A DNA stretch of 64,000 bases from Amyelois transitella. Lineage: Eukaryota; Arthropoda; Insecta; Lepidoptera; Pyralidae. Location of the stretch: assembly GCF_032362555.1 (NCBI RefSeq), contig NC_083529.1, positions 3,658,001 to 3,722,000 of the forward strand, written 5' to 3'. Position 1 is the first letter of the stretch. The number at the start of each line of letters is the position of its first letter. Below the pieces are notes generated by a model. The model saw nothing but the letters and a program-made list of their open reading frames with translations, had not been told where the DNA came from and did no database searches. This document shows, piece by piece, positions 1 through 14,268 of the stretch. The translations under genes were made by a program, and so were the position numbers.

Positions 1-89
1 CTCTCTCAAAGTTGAATGATAATAATTAATAATATTTATATTAATAAATAAATATTTTATAATATTTTATAATAATAATTTTCTCGCCT

Positions 90-331
90 GGCCAGGCCAT
101 ACGCAACACATACACTCCACATACTTTAGAATACATCTGAATAAGTACTAACATAGATTAGTCTTAACTTAATTACTGGGTGAGACCTGGTGACCCGTAA
201 CACAGGATCTTCGGAGCCTAGCACGGGCACCAGTCTCCACTCCTACATGTTTTGAATTATTTACTGTAACTAGGTTAATACTTTGTTTATTGTGGAGAAA
301 ATAAATAAACTTTTATTATTATTATTATTAA
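90..331 (+). mobile_element. Non-LTR retrotransposon 3' end with (TTA)n tail
   Basis: The segment ends in AATAAATAAAC followed by a (TTA)n microsatellite that runs straight into the mariner reading frame at about 328. A short microsatellite at the 3' end is typical of insect LINEs. The family is not recognised with certainty, and no target-site duplication was found. Confidence 0.35.
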
Positions 332-780
332 TGAGGATTTTCAGTCACTATTTCCTTCACTTTTGCGATGTTAACTTCAGTTGCAGACGTTGATGGCCTA
401 CCAGAGCGAGGCAAATCTTCCATCACATCTCGACCGCTTTTGAACGCTTTGTACCACTCATAAGCACGAGTTTTTGATAAAGTCGATTCACCGTAAGCCT
501 TCTGTAACATTTTCAGTGACTCCGAACACGATATTCCATTGGCAATGCAAAATTTAAGACAAACTCTTTGTTCGATGTTTTTATCCATTATGAAATTAGC
601 AATACACACTAGATATGATATAACTAAAAATAGCACTGTATTTAATGTAAACAACAGATGCAACTCAAACTCCGCGCCAAAATGGAAAACAGTTGTGCCA
701 ATCTAACAACAACAAAAAAAACAAAAATTTGAATTTGGAACCATAAATAAATAATCCATTCCCGATACTTTTCTGACTGA
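328..780 (-). mobile_element. Truncated mariner element
   Basis: The minus strand encodes 86 residues from an ATG at 588 to a stop at 328. They match the N-terminal helix-turn-helix of mariner transposases, including EWYKAFKSGRDVMEDLPRSG and a following GRPST. A full mariner transposase is about 345 aa, and the catalytic DDD part is missing. The frame stops where the (TTA)n tail of a neighbouring retroelement begins, so the element was probably cut by that insertion. At the other end, about 753-782, a sequence reading CAGTCAGAAAAGTATCGGGA on the minus strand could be its terminal inverted repeat; the partner repeat was not seen. Inactive. Confidence 0.7.
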
Positions 781-1969
781 ATGTATATGTGTATGTACCT
801 ACTTAAATATTAGGTAGAAATACAAAATTACTTAAATATACTTGTCTACAACTAAAAATAACTCCGTTGATTTATTGAAACTGGCTTCTTTCTAGCAGGA
901 TTTTTAGATCTGTATTTTTCACCAGTCCGCACTAGGGCAGCCCGTAGGTACCTCTTTTATTCGTTTGACCTTTGCTGGTTCATCAAGGTACCTACTAGTT
1001 TTTGCCGCGCTTTAGCGCTATCTACGAAAAGTAAGGAATTAAATACCAACTACAAAAAGCGACGAATTTAGAGCCACTTACACAATAATACAGATTATCG
1101 AATTTCTAAAACTTACTCCTAAGTGTAACAAACACTGAAAATCGCCTCAAATTAGAATCAGCAAAACGCGAGATAAACGTGGACAAACTTACATACATTT
1201 GTACAAACATACAGATCACACTGAGAACCACCTTTTTTGAAGGCAGTTAACAAATCAATGTCGCACTAACAATTTACTTTGAATGGGAATAGGTAAAACG
1301 ATTTCATTTTGTTAACGAATTGACGATTTTATTGGCACGTTTCACCCACTGACGACTGTTGAATCGTACATTAGCTCTTTTCAAATGAATAATTGAGAAT
1401 TCAAACAATTTTCGCCGGAGATTATAAAAAAAAAGTAAACGAGAGTACGAGACGTAGGTATTATGAATTGGGCTGGGAAAAGCGGAAGGTGCAAGTGCAG
1501 TGGTGTTGTGCGCTAAAGTTAAGTCTTATCTTATTGAGATACAGTTCAAATTTGATGAGATAGGTGTTAACGTAATATTGTGCTGAGATACTTAATTGGC
1601 CCGATCCCTCGGGACGCAGATGTCGGGACTTTGTCAATAAAAGCGATTGTGACTTGTGAGTCAGAATCTCGCCAAACAGTCCCGGGTTCGATAGGCACCC
1701 ATTGTTTTCCAACGATGAATTGATTCATCACAGTGGTGGTGAATTTTGTATTATTCTAGGAGTGCCTTTGTTTAATACTTTTATGAAGAAATAGGTTGAT
1801 TGGTTGATGATAAAATCTTTTATGACTTTGTTATATTTTCTTGTTACTGTGTAAGTTTCTATGCAATAAAGGTATTTCAAACAAATAAAAATAATAGTGC
1901 TAATAATATGCATTTCAGAACAGTTCATTTTCCATAAATATTTTATTCACCACTGAGTGAGTACCTACT

Positions 1970-2110
1970 CCATATCCTCCTGGCATTAGTCCCGGTTACA
2001 TGCTGAACTCTGTTGTGAGTAGCCCAGGGGCAACTTTTGACCATTCTTCTGGATTGGCTGAGTCAGGTTTTTACACCAAACAACTCCCGTCTGACCTTGG
2101 CAACCTTAGA
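1970..2110 (+). repeat. Dispersed repeat family C, copy
   Basis: Contains the family C signature: a cytosine-rich 'ccggttacat' start, then a 'caggtttttacac' core and a 'gtctgacctt' end. Related copies lie near 25008-25170, 48665-48740, 61240-61330 and 62140-62215. It looks SINE-like, but the origin is unknown. Confidence 0.5.
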
Positions 2111-2111
2111 G

Positions 2112-2160
2112 CATACATACAGTCACGTCTTTATCCCTTGTAGGGTAGACAGAGCCATCA
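2112..2160 (-). repeat. Dispersed repeat family B, fragment
   Basis: A short terminal piece (CATACATACAGTCACGTC followed by the 'gggtagacagagcc' motif) of the family B element, full copies of which are near 24661, 33895, 44288 and 62847. Confidence 0.6.
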
Positions 2161-2944
2161 GTATTAACAGGACTGATTTCCATCATATTTACCTTTGTAG
2201 GGGAACCAAACCTAACCTTAACATACTGGATCGTGGTTATTCAACTGCCTGAATGTGCAAATCTCCCCACAATGATTGCCCTCACCATAAAGTATTGCAT
2301 TAAAATTTACTGAATCAAATAAGATGTTTTCGAGTCATGTCAGTTATCTTATAAATACGACCCGGGCTATTTCCGGGTCACAAGCCGAGTTATCTTATAA
2401 TTAAATACGTCAGAATATTTAAATATAGCGTAATTAGGTATCATTAACATCAAGTAAGTACTTAGATAAATAACCCATTCTTTTGTCTATCGTTAATTTC
2501 GGCACGGTTTATTTAATGCATAGGTAATAATGAAGCTATTTCTTATGGTGATAAATAAATATTATTGAATTTCCGTAGTTACTTAGAAAATCGAATGTAA
2601 TATTAAATAAAAGATAAATACATAAAATCATTCTCGTAGTCAGAAACTACATTTCTCCATTACCTACGCATTCCCTACATACTAACTTACTTCTCTTCTC
2701 TTCATTTAATCTCGTCATTTTAGTAAGCTTTGCCTCAAAGAAGGACCTCAAGTTCCTACGCTTTTCCCTTGATTAACTTATACAATCTTCGCAGGAATAG
2801 AAGCAACTAGCAAACACTTTGTTTTTCTTCGCAACCAAACCGCAGCAGGGAATTAACGGTTTCTAGATGTGCATGCTTTAGGCAATCTTCCTCGTATTTA
2901 CTACTTAAATCATGTACTTACATACCTACTCACCTGTCCGATTC

Positions 2945-3124
2945 ACATACATACATACATAAAATCACGCCACATTACCGAAGAGCAGGCAGACACTACA
3001 TCTTTCCGCTTGCCATGATCTCTTCATACTTCTTTCGCTTCATCCACATTGATAACTCTTTTCATGCAAGCTCGTCGGTTTCGGGTACTCTTGACCTGAC
3101 CTTTCGCCAGGACGTCCCTGATAT
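2945..3124 (-). mobile_element. LINE family A 3' end, truncated
   Basis: On the minus strand this matches the last coding part and 3' tail of the LINE whose best copy is at 59085-59464. The copy ends in (TATG)n. It is diverged and 5'-truncated. Confidence 0.65.
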
Positions 3125-3566
3125 TCACAAGCTATTAAATATGACAATTACAATCAATCAAGCTCAAATGTGGTAGTTACAGTGTCATATAAACTCGGAA
3201 CGCAATCCGAGCCCGCAGCTATTTCCGCTGACTTCCCGTGGTGCCGACCGAACTACACACGTTCAATGAGTTAGATTGTCTAGATATGGTGGACAATAAA
3301 TCCATAGAAAATATTTTTTTTTAAATCACGCTATTAAAAAAAATATGATGCTGATGCCGGTGGATGAAGATTCCACCGCGTTATCTATTGAACCAATCTT
3401 CTCGAAATTTTGCGTATCTGTATGTAATAATTAAGAGTCTGGAGAAGACCATAAGGTAATCTGATGGAGTAGGTAAATATACGAATCTTATAAGATTCTC
3501 GACTATTGACTGACTTATCATGCAAACCACAAAGTCTGGAAATTTTAAATAAATGCATACCTTCTC

Positions 3567-3705
3567 ACATACATACATAAAATCACGCCTCTTTCCGGAA
3601 GTAGTAGGCACAGACTTCATCTTTCCACTTACTACAATCCATGCATACTCCTTTAGCTTCATCCACATTCAAAATTCTCTTAATGCAAGCTCGTCGGTTT
3701 CTGAC
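3567..3705 (-). mobile_element. LINE family A 3' end, truncated
   Basis: A second diverged, 5'-truncated copy of the same LINE 3' end in the same orientation, about 440 bp from the first. It starts on the plus strand with the (CATA)n tail. Confidence 0.6.
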
Positions 3706-4222
3706 ATGTATGGTCTAAAAGCGAGAAGACTGTTTTCTCGAATATTTACTGACTATTTTTAGATCTATATATAAGCTTTGGCTCAATTACTTCAATGATA
3801 ACTGTTGATACCTAGCGGACACCAAGCCCCAAAGCATAGTGGGGGTAAACTTCGCTGCTTTGGTCTGCTACCCCAGGGTTCCTGTTTGGGTTCTTATAGC
3901 TACAGAACGTAAACGTTACTAAGAATATTAATAACGTGCATAGATCGCAATGATTATTACAAATAGCAAGTCACATCTAGAATCTTTACCACACACGCTG
4001 CCACATACATATTAAATCCAAGAGGAGCGTATCACTAACGATGATGCTCCTATATCAGTTTACAAGAGTCATTACAAATTACAAATAATTACTACAACAT
4101 TCTGCATAGGAGCTACAGATAATGAATTATCTTTCACATTGACCCCACCACCGACCCCGCGATATCACTCGGAATTTTGTTATTTGGAGTCTGATCTGCG
4201 AATCGACAAGTCCGTTTGAATC

Positions 4223-4234
4223 ATGGATGAGTGA
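4223..4234 (+). promoter_or_regulatory. Short upstream ORF before Apoltp
   Basis: ATG GAT GAG TGA encodes three residues and ends 11 nt before the main start codon at 4246. If it lies in the 5' UTR it could lower initiation at the main start. The transcription start is not known, so its presence in the mRNA is inferred. Confidence 0.35.
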
Positions 4235-4245
4235 TTGTGAACAAG

Positions 4246-7200
4246 ATGAATTGGTGTGTGATTTTAGTGGCCTTGTGCTTTGTCACCTTTGTTTACGGAT
4301 CGGGAAGTAAGTCGTATTTATAACATGAGATTAATATCGGTAGAAAGTGGTTTAAAACTGAAAATGGTTTTCAATGAGCGTTAAAGATTTTTGGAAATGT
4401 TTTTTTTTTCTGTTAGGTGGGTTAGGGCCTCTTTAAAGGTTTGTGATTTGTTGAGACTTGCCATTTTTAATTGACAATAAATATCATTTAAGCATTTAGA
4501 AATAATAGTGAATAATTATCCTCATTAAAAGCTGCTGGGGGTAGACACTTTAAACTAAAATCTAGGATACATTATTTGAGCCCTACAGTTTCTTTCATTG
4601 TCCTTTTTTTGGGTTAAACATTTATTCTATTAACCGCAGGTTTTTTCACAATGTATATATATTTTTTTAAGAAAACATTACATACTTATACACCTAAAAG
4701 ATTGAATAAAAATCATATCCTAACAATAGAATCAATATCCTCCTTTATGGCCAGTAAAAAATATCTTTCAACCTATCTTCTGGGCGCATTTGCAAAGAAA
4801 GGTCATTTATTTGTAAATGTTTACGAGATCAGTTTAACGCACCGTCGCGTAACGATAGCCATCCCATCCCATCGCATGAGTGACTGACCCTTACGAGACA
4901 AGGGTGAGATATGGATCTCGGAAATTTAACTAGATACCGGTCCCACTCCAAAATCTAGGACGGGTCCTTTAATTTATGTGAGTGTTAGGTACTTTAGTAG
5001 ATAACACGTGGTAAACATAACATTATACTTAATTATCACAATTTTGTTTAAGTTTGAATTAGAACACTGATCCCGAGTATATTGCCTATTTATTAATTGA
5101 TTTGTTATCCAAAATCTCAGGGTAGGGAATCGCGTTTGCAGGAAAACCTAAGCCTAAGCTAAATACGCCATTAAAATATGGCATTTTTTAATGAAAGTAT
5201 AAAAAATAGATACTACCTACTTACTTAGACTTATAATTACATCATTATTATTATAGTTTCAGTTTGTCTGAATAACAGAGAGATGATATTATAAACCATC
5301 ACTATAGGATGTAAATAAGTACCTACCTTTTATACCTACCTACTTATTTGAACACTTCGCTCGATTGTTTCAAGTTAGGTTCGTCCGATCTTGACATAAA
5401 ATAATATTACCTATGGATTCAAATATACTTATCCTTTCAAATAGTAAAATAATATCGAAATGTAAGTATATATAAATAAAGTCAATCAATAACGAGTATA
5501 ACGACGCTGTTAGACACAAGCTTATAGACAAATAACTTTGGACAAAATAATGATAATCTGTGTGCATGAAACTAACCATGTTATGTTAAACATTTATTTC
5601 TTAGAATGTTATTGCCACTGATAAAATGACCGTAATTTCAAACGGATGTTTATGTTATGTTTATGTAGATAGACTAGATAGGCAGTAAGTACATTGTGGT
5701 GATAATTAGGTTTCGAATGGTTAACACATAACATTATTATAACTAGGTATCTACTTATCACAATTTCCTTCCTTATCTTATATTTTGTAGCCCCATTGGT
5801 CACTAAATTTCGTTCATTCAATCGCTTGCTCAATAAACATATAAAAATACGAAAATCACGTCTTTATCTCTTACGGGGAAGCAGAACCAATAAAAAGACT
5901 GGATAATTGCAAGTCGGGCTCGCGCACGAAGGGTTCCGTACCAAACGTTAGTAGTTTAAGTACTAGGATAGTAAATAAAAAAAATACTAAAGAAAAAAAT
6001 TGCTTAAGATCACGTTTATTTTATGTGATATAATAATTATTTTACTGTTATTTAATTATTTATTTTGAAAGATATACAAGGAAATATTCTGTGAAAATGT
6101 TACAGTGTGTATTATAATATTGTTTTGCTAAATATTAATAACGGTAACAGCTTATTTTTGCCAGAGTCAAATTAAGACAGTTTTAGTCATAGAATAATAT
6201 TTTATATTGGTCAAGTCAAGTAATCTGTAGGTGCTTTACAAAGTTCGTATCGACAGCATCAAAAGTTGTTAAATTCGATATTGTTACACTCATGTTTGTG
6301 ATTGTGCTTGTCTACGAACACTTACTACTCAATAATCCGCACTTATAAATTATAATTAGTCCATCAAACACACATTTTGGTCAAATATAACAGCACAAAC
6401 AAAACAACATGACGTTTGGGTTCCCGCCAAGAAGTCCCTGCCCTTTCGTTTTCAGTTTTCACTGTCATTGTCCATGACAAATGACAAGAAACAAACCGGC
6501 ACCGCTGGCGATGTGACACTAACGAAAAAAAGTTTTGTTTGTATTGTAAACAAAAAAATAATTTTTGTTGTTATTCATACAAAATCTCCAATATTTTTAT
6601 CCACAGATTCTTTGAAGGACCCCTACATATGCGGACAACCGTCGTGCGCACGTAAGTTCTATGTTCTATTCTAAATTAGTAATAATATATATCTACTGCA
6701 ATGCAACGTCTGCAATAGTATTTCAAGCTAGATGGCTGTAGTTGTAACTGTTGATTTAAAATTCACATAAGCTATTAAAATCATACAAGGGATACTTATT
6801 AGTCCCTTATTAGTTATCCATTGTACGCATGGCTATGAGCTAGTCCCTAAGTAAGTTAAAAACTAATTTTTCTTATCTATTTTGTTTTTAATACTTTCAG
6901 CATCAGAAAAGTTTAAATACCTACCTGATGTTATATACCATTATGAGTACAAAGTAAATGTGGAGACGTACTTCGCGGGATCAAGCAATAACCGATCCAC
7001 TCTTGATGTGAAGGCAGCTGTAAGTTATAATTTTTTATTAATAACTTAAGGATATAGTTTTAAAGTAGTACAAATATTTTGTTTCATAGATTTCTTTTTA
7101 ACCATTATCTATTTATCATTAATTTCATAGTGCATATGTTTGTTGTCTGTCTGTCACAGTAAAACCACTGATCTGATCTGTGGAGTACAGAGCAGGACGT

Positions 7201-10200
7201 TTGACATTTATTTGATTAGGGTTGAGCAGCAGCTGGAAGCTAATAAATTTTAAATACGACTTTGCATTAATTAAAGGCAGTAATAATAAGTACCACAGTC
7301 CCTTTTTTATTTCTCTTATTTACTTGGATATTAAAAAAAAATATATTAATAAAATTTACATTCATATATATATTTTTTTTAACATTGTTATTTTAACTAA
7401 CAGATGTTTTATCATACACAACAATAGAAATCGATTTTTGGTTAAAAACTTTTTTAATTATTTCAGGTCAAACTTCAATTTGTGAGTCCTTGTGAAGGTC
7501 TCCTACAAATCAATGACGTCACACTCATTGACCAAGATGAAAACTATGCCATTGAAAGAGCTGAAAAGTTCATTCATGCCATCTCACTCTATGATCTCAG
7601 GTCAGTGACAAATTTTACTGTAATCCACATTCCTAGCTAATCTTTGATAACCATATATGAACATGGCAGTTTCAGAAATGGAATTTACTAGTCGCTTTAT
7701 TTGTCTTTAGGTTGTTGATAAGTTAACTTATTGTTATTGATGGAAAAAAAAATAAAAATAATCATGACAAATTGACAACCCAAATAAGTAAAAGGCTCTA
7801 TGAGCGTACAAAAAATGGGACAGCCTAAGAAAAGGTGGTCTTTAAACCTACAGCCAAATCCCTAAACAGATAAGAAAATATGATACTAAATAAATAAATA
7901 TATAAGGTACAAATTACACTGATTGAGTTAGCTTCCAAGTAAGTTGGAGACTTGTGTTATGAGATACTAACTCAACAATACTATATTATATTATTATACA
8001 TAAACATCCAAGACCCAGGCCAATTGGAAAAAGTTTCTTTTCTCATCATGCCCTGGCGGGATTTCCAATCCGGGACCTCCATTGTGACAGAGTTGCATAC
8101 AACGGCTGCGCCACAGAGGCCGTCGAAACTGGGCCTTATAAATAGCATTTGAAGTGAAATAGCATTTGCCTTCATTAAATCTGTAGCTGTTTTCCGCTCC
8201 CGTGGGTATAACAGGAAATCTTCTCTTAGAAGAGACTTTTTGAGATGGACCCAGGTGTGTTTTGCCTGTGAGTACGATAGTTAACAAGAGCTTATTTAAT
8301 TAATTTTTCTTTTCGTTTATGTTAAGATTTGCGTTCCATGATGGCGCCATATCCGAGATATGCCCCGACGAGTTGGAAGAGGACTGGGTGCTCAACTTCA
8401 AGAGAGCCATACTCTCCATGTTCCAGAACAGCATGAAGCGGTTTGACATCAATTTCAAGGGCATTGAGGTTAGCAAAACTTTTGCTTGACAACATCTCAT
8501 TACCATTTTCTCTCTCTTACAGTCTTGTTCTACATCGTATCTTGTTTTTACATTGGTAGCGCAACAACTAAAACATTACTGTTATAATCACATCAATTAA
8601 TTAAACTTAATCTAATGGATTCTTCTCCTACGATACCCACAGGGTGGTGGCATACTCTGCCTCCACCACACGACCAATACGTAACTGAAGTGTGACGTCA
8701 CATCTGAGTTTTTTTTTTGCGTCAGCCAATTTACTTACTTTAATTGTAATTTAACTTTTCAGAAAGACATCCACGGCACCTGCAACGTGGAATACTCTGT
8801 GCGAGCCCAGCAGAACACAAGTCTGGTGCTGGTGAAGACCAGGGACCTGTCCGTCTGTACAAACAGATACAAGTACATGTCCATACTGCAGACCGTGCGC
8901 TATGACTTCCAGAGCGTGAGTAGTCATTTGTTATTTATGAAGACTTGTTCTTTGACTGTGTGTAATAATTTTTTTTTTATTTTATTTTTTGTGGTTTAAT
9001 GTAAGCAAAATTTGTCCTCATCGCTATGACTCCATATGGGTATATATTTCAATATTTCATCTACTGCCTCTGGCTCGATGTAACTTAAATTTGACCTAAT
9101 TTCCATAGTTGGATGAGACTTCAATATGAGTTATATTTCACTTAATCTCCGTTATTTAAAGTTGGCCTTATTTCCATATTTCGTTCTGAGGTAATTTTGA
9201 CCTAATTTCCATGGTTCAATCAAGTTTAGGCTTTGTTGTACTAGTAGGTTGAATGTGAATATAAGCTGTAAGTCCACAAAGGCAGGAACATTAACTGCGA
9301 AAGAAAGAAGCAAATTCCGGTGGACCTTATTCAACAGCCACTTATATTTATATTTTATAGGCGAATCCCGGGCCCCGAAACACTTCTGTGGAGGGTGCAA
9401 ACGGGAACACGCAGAGAGAGAAACATATATATATTTGCCTTTTTAGAAAAAATTGTAACGAGCCAGAAAATTAACTAAATTAAAAATAAGACAGGAATAT
9501 AACATCACAACGGCTTTGTATTTCTATTTCCCTTTTCAGAAATTCCAAACATGGCCAGTCTTAAAGTCCGAAAGCAAATGCCGCGTGACAGTCGACCACC
9601 ACATATACAAGGCGGTCAGTTGCCGGGAGCGCCACCTGTTCGAGCCGTTCTCCGGGAAGAACTCCGGCGCAATGACCACAGTGATCCAGGACTTGGTGCT
9701 GGTGGACGAGGTCGCCAAGACCGACAGTGAGATTATGGACGCTAAGCCTATTAGTGAGTCGTTTCAAATCTTTTTTCCATCATCCTCTATAATAACTTTC
9801 ATATCACATCTTCAGACAAAGCCAACGCAGGCTTAATTACGAAATTGAGATTTTGACATAGTGATTCCTTGATAATCTACTCTTTCGTCGAAAAGTAGAA
9901 TCCCAAGCTTTTTCCTTAGATATTTTTTTTTTAAGTTCCCTATATCGCATCAAATTAGTGTCTAAAAAGCAGTATACTATACATATTTCCATTTGCAAGG
10001 TTTTTCCGTGTTGTGTGGTTCTCGACACTATATCTCTTTAAAAAAACATCTTTTTATTTTTATTTATCCCAGCTTGGAAAATAATAAACAAGAGGTCGAA
10101 TCTTCTGCATTATCACACGCCTTATGTGAAATCGGACACAGGAGACCTGAAGCCAGCCAGGGATGTACTTAAACTGCTTTGTCTGTAAGTATTTTATGTA

Positions 10201-13200
10201 TTTTAATTATCTGAGATGTTAAGCTACTATACCCCTGGTACACGCGTGGTGGAAGGATCGGCTTGTAAGCGAAAGATACCGTTTTCAAATCCCGCTGCTG
10301 TTCAGTATCAATGATTCTCTTGTTACTAACACCGCTACAACTTACATACTTTTAGACTTAAATTCAACCGATGCTCTTAGGGTGAGGAAAACATCATGAT
10401 ATTGTAATCTCAGATTCATAAAGGGTCAGATTTATAAAAGGTCAGGGACAGTCTGTCTTCTTGTTCCCAGTTAAACCTCGAGCCCTCCACAGGGAGGAAT
10501 ATCTAAACAATGATAATTAGCAAAAAGTATGTATCAAACTTGAACGTAAATAATTTTTAACGTTCTTTCAGAGTGAAATCCCCATCCCGAGACAACGGCG
10601 AGCCAATGACAGTTGACGAAAACATGGACAGCAGTTCAACAGTTGGTTTATGGGGCCGACTGGTGCGTTCAGCGAGACCTTTGCATCACCCGGCCTTGTC
10701 TCAATTGCTGACCAGAGCTCCCACTGTTTGTGACACCGCCTCGTAAGTATACTTACTCTTCTTTTCCATTGGGTTTTGTAACGTTCTTTTACTGGATGGA
10801 TCTTTTATATCGGCTCGTAAATATCCCCCGCTTTCCCCCATTCGAATTTTGAAGTCATTGTTAGGTCCTTATTACAGCATAGGCCTTATTTCACTAGTTG
10901 CCCATTACAACCACTGTCTGTCACAATGACTTGTAAGAAAGTGTTACTTTTGTACGTTGTAATTTAGCAACATTTTAACATTCATTCTAAGTTACAATGT
11001 TGCAATATTCATATAATTTAGAAGTAGGCGTTATTAGTCCCAAGTTGTCAGGTCTATGCTATTAACTATAATATCAGTATAATATTTTACAGTTTACACA
11101 AATACACAGAACAAACTATGCAAAAAGTAAAACGGTTTGGGTGCAAACCCCGCTTCCTACGTCAAATTTAAAATTAAAATGTACTAAGTATCTATTTTCT
11201 TTCACAGAAAGCACATCTTGGATGCCCTTCCGTACATCGCGAGCGCCGGGTCCGTGGAGCTGATAAAGGACATGATAGTGAACAACAAGGTGGACGCCGA
11301 GACCAGGCACGAGTGGCTCATGTCGATGGCCATAATACCCAGGTCTGTGTGGCTTTTATATTATTTACTAGCTTTAAATGAAAAAACAGGTTTTTCACAA
11401 AACCAAGCAAAGTAAACTATAGTTTTATCTGGTAGTGTCGGGTCGCTAGTATCGTTACATTTGTAATAATAATTTGCTTTCAAAAATATATAATGCTCTT
11501 GCGTTTGGTTTAAAAGTATCCCTTAACTGATTGATCTACGTAATACTATTCTTTCAGACCGAAGAAAGAAATGTTGGACAGCATGCTTGAGCTATTACAG
11601 AAGCAGAGAAATGACAAAGTCGTCAGTTTCACCGTTTCATCCATGGTGCATTCGTATTGCAGAAATAGCGGGAAATCACGTGAGTGTATCAAATTGTTAT
11701 GATTTTGAACCTTATTGACTGAAACATACATACACATACATTTAATTTAGTATTTATGCCTTGCAGACAGAGCTAAGAGTCCCTTTTAGAGTTTTTAGTC
11801 CCTTTGAGAGTTAAATTGTTTTGGCCTTTAAATTATTGAGGCCACTGTTTGGTGTAAATTTTTTTGTTAAAAACGAAGAAATGTCATAATGATTTACTTT
11901 TGCTTTTTAAATATACTTTATTTTAATAATTAGTTTTTCAATAAATATACTTACCTATCAAAATTGTTTAACTTTATTTCATAGCCTTAAGAACCTCCAC
12001 CTCGCCTTTATGGGTGATTGTGAGGTAGCCCAAGTATCTCCTGAGCCCTGTGTAGATCTTAACTGTAAAAATGAAATGCGTTAAAGTTTATAAATATTTT
12101 TAATCATATTTTAGTACGAGAATGTTGCGAAGAAGAAACTCTGCAAAATATTCTAGAAGAATTCCAGAAAATTGTCAATGATATTGTCGCCAAAGGTCTC
12201 ATAAACGCTGAAAGAGAAGATAGAGACAACGTAAGTGAATTATTTTCTTTTTATTACACGTCCGATTAAAATGCTGCAGTGTAATTTGTTCCGCGCTTCT
12301 ACACATGCGCATTGGAAGCGGTAGTAGTTATAATTAGATTTAAGTGATGTGACGTCAAAATGTGATACCTTGTATTCAATTTTGAAAATAAATCTATTCT
12401 ATTTTCTGGGGCTTCCTTCATATTCATAAGAAGGTTTCAATCTTTATATCGTTTTAAATATGCTAAACGATTTCCAGCTGGTAATCGCCATCAAAGCCCT
12501 GGGCAACATGGGGTCCTTCAAGCAGGAGTTCGCGGACGTGCTCATGAACATAGCGGGCGACGCGCTCGTGCCCATACCCGTGCGCCTGGCCGCCGTCGAC
12601 GCCTTTAGGAGGACGCCTTGTATTGAAACCAGGTAATGTATACCCACTGGTGAGAAACTCAGATCGAAACTGAGAAACTTGGTCTCACTCATATCTCTGA
12701 ACACAATGCCGGAGGTATGGATTCTTGAGAATTTATAACGCCAATCGTGTGTAGTTTTTTTGGATTGGTGGGTACTTTCATTGCACAATGTCTCCAAATA
12801 CCTTATTTCCATCTTTGTACTTTTTTTAAATATAAGCTATTAATTGTCCATCGTACAAAGGCAGATAACCTGTCTAATCCGCTACTAATAATAAATGGCT
12901 GATGTTATAAAATAAGACTCATAACAAAAAAAAATATGGTAAAGCGTATTTCTTAGCAACCGTTTCAACTTACTATCTTTCTTATTCTCCTCGTAAAAAT
13001 CTTCTACAGTAGGTGAATTACAATGACATGAGCTCATTCTCCTCCTAAAAATAAATATGTATTGTTAATTTCACAGAGAATATTTCCTGGAAACATTCCG
13101 TGAAGACTACGTGCACGTGGAAATCCGACTGGCCTCGTACTTGCAAGTGATGAGATGTCCCACTCTCTCCACTATTAGAAAAATATTCCACGCTCTGAGA

Positions 13201-14268
13201 AACGAACCTGTCAATCAAGGTATTGATAACTATATTGTTGGGATTATTTTTGAGACAACAGATTTCCCGTGTTGAAAGCTGCCTAAAATAATTTTATATA
13301 AATATATTTTATTATTTTATATTTGTTACTAACTTCTTGAAGCCTTATGTCATGATATCAACTAGTTTTTCTTTTTTAAATATTACACCCCATTGATTAT
13401 ATTAGAATACTGAAAAGTTTCAATTGCTGTCCCGAACGAACTACTATATACTACACATTTTTGATCAGTTGCAACATTCGTATGGAGTCACCTTAACAAC
13501 CTGGGCCAGTCTTCCCTACCGTCCCGGGTGGAAATCCAGGGCTTGTTGTCCGGCCACAGCATGCCCCGCCTGGAAGACAACCCGGACTTCAGGATGTTCA
13601 GCAGGAACTATGAACAGGGGGTGTTCTTCGACCAGTACAACGCAGGTAACGTGTCTTGATCAAACTGAAGACATTCTGGTGAAAGGTTACGACACCGTTA
13701 AGCTTCCATGGAAAGATTGAATGTGGAGATAACAAAAGAAGGTCACACAGGTCGGTCGGGGGTCGCTTCGTGTAAAAACCTGACCAACTTACTCAAGAAT
13801 TTTTATAGGCTCCTCTTCGCAGAGGTGAAGATGGAACCGGGAATAAGGCCAGGAGTATGAAGATGCCTGATGATTTGTGAATTTAGATGAAGCAAAATTA
13901 GTTTTCAGGTATCGTGAATAGTGTTCAGATTTAGTCTCTGCCTACTTCTATAAGAACGCGGCGAATGTTTGTATGTATTTACCACTTAAAATCAATACTT
14001 TAAATAAGATTTGTTACCCTAATCTATTAAAACATGAAATAACATCCTTGATTTTCAAGATTTTTGCATATCCTTATAAACATATGCAAATTTTTACTTG
14101 TTGTGAATTCCCATATAAGAAAATCACCATGCAAAAGTCTAGCTAGTTATGTTTTCAGGTGGCAACTACGAGGCGAACGTGATATTCTCGCCGGACTCCT
14201 ACATACCTCGATCTGTGTCCGTCAACTTGACTGTCGATATGTTTGGCGAATCTATCAACGTTTTTGAG
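4246..14268 (+). CDS. Apoltp: Apoltp exons 1-16: signal peptide and lipoprotein N-terminal domain
   Basis: Exons: 4246-4306, 6607-6651, 6901-7019, 7467-7600, 8327-8468, 8763-8915, 9540-9753, 10073-10184, 10572-10742, 11208-11342, 11558-11679, 12115-12230, 12478-12632, 13077-13219, 13469-13645, 14159-14268 (703 codons). The start at 4246 is followed by a hydrophobic leader ending VYGSG, a good signal peptide. The segment then shows the LPD_N pattern: a beta-barrel part ([28 protein letters not shown]; Cys-containing TDLS-like strands) followed by an alpha-helical superhelix from about residue 290 ([57 protein letters not shown]). This domain binds lipid and shapes the particle. Confidence 0.85.

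Larger units (their letters stand above)
1..4245. other. Non-coding 5' flank of Apoltp
   Basis: No host gene was recognised here. The stretch holds a mariner transposase remnant (about 328-780), a retrotransposon-like 3' end with a (TTA)n tail (about 90-331), fragments of the dispersed repeats described below (about 1970-2160, 2945-3124, 3567-3705), and otherwise AT-rich sequence. The promoter of the large + strand gene should lie in the right-hand part. I see no convincing TATA box, and the transcription start cannot be placed from sequence alone. Confidence 0.6.

Noticed and set aside
7222..7485. 87-aa ORF before exon 4
   Set aside because: AT-rich intron sequence that ends in the exon in a wrong frame; no recognisable domain.
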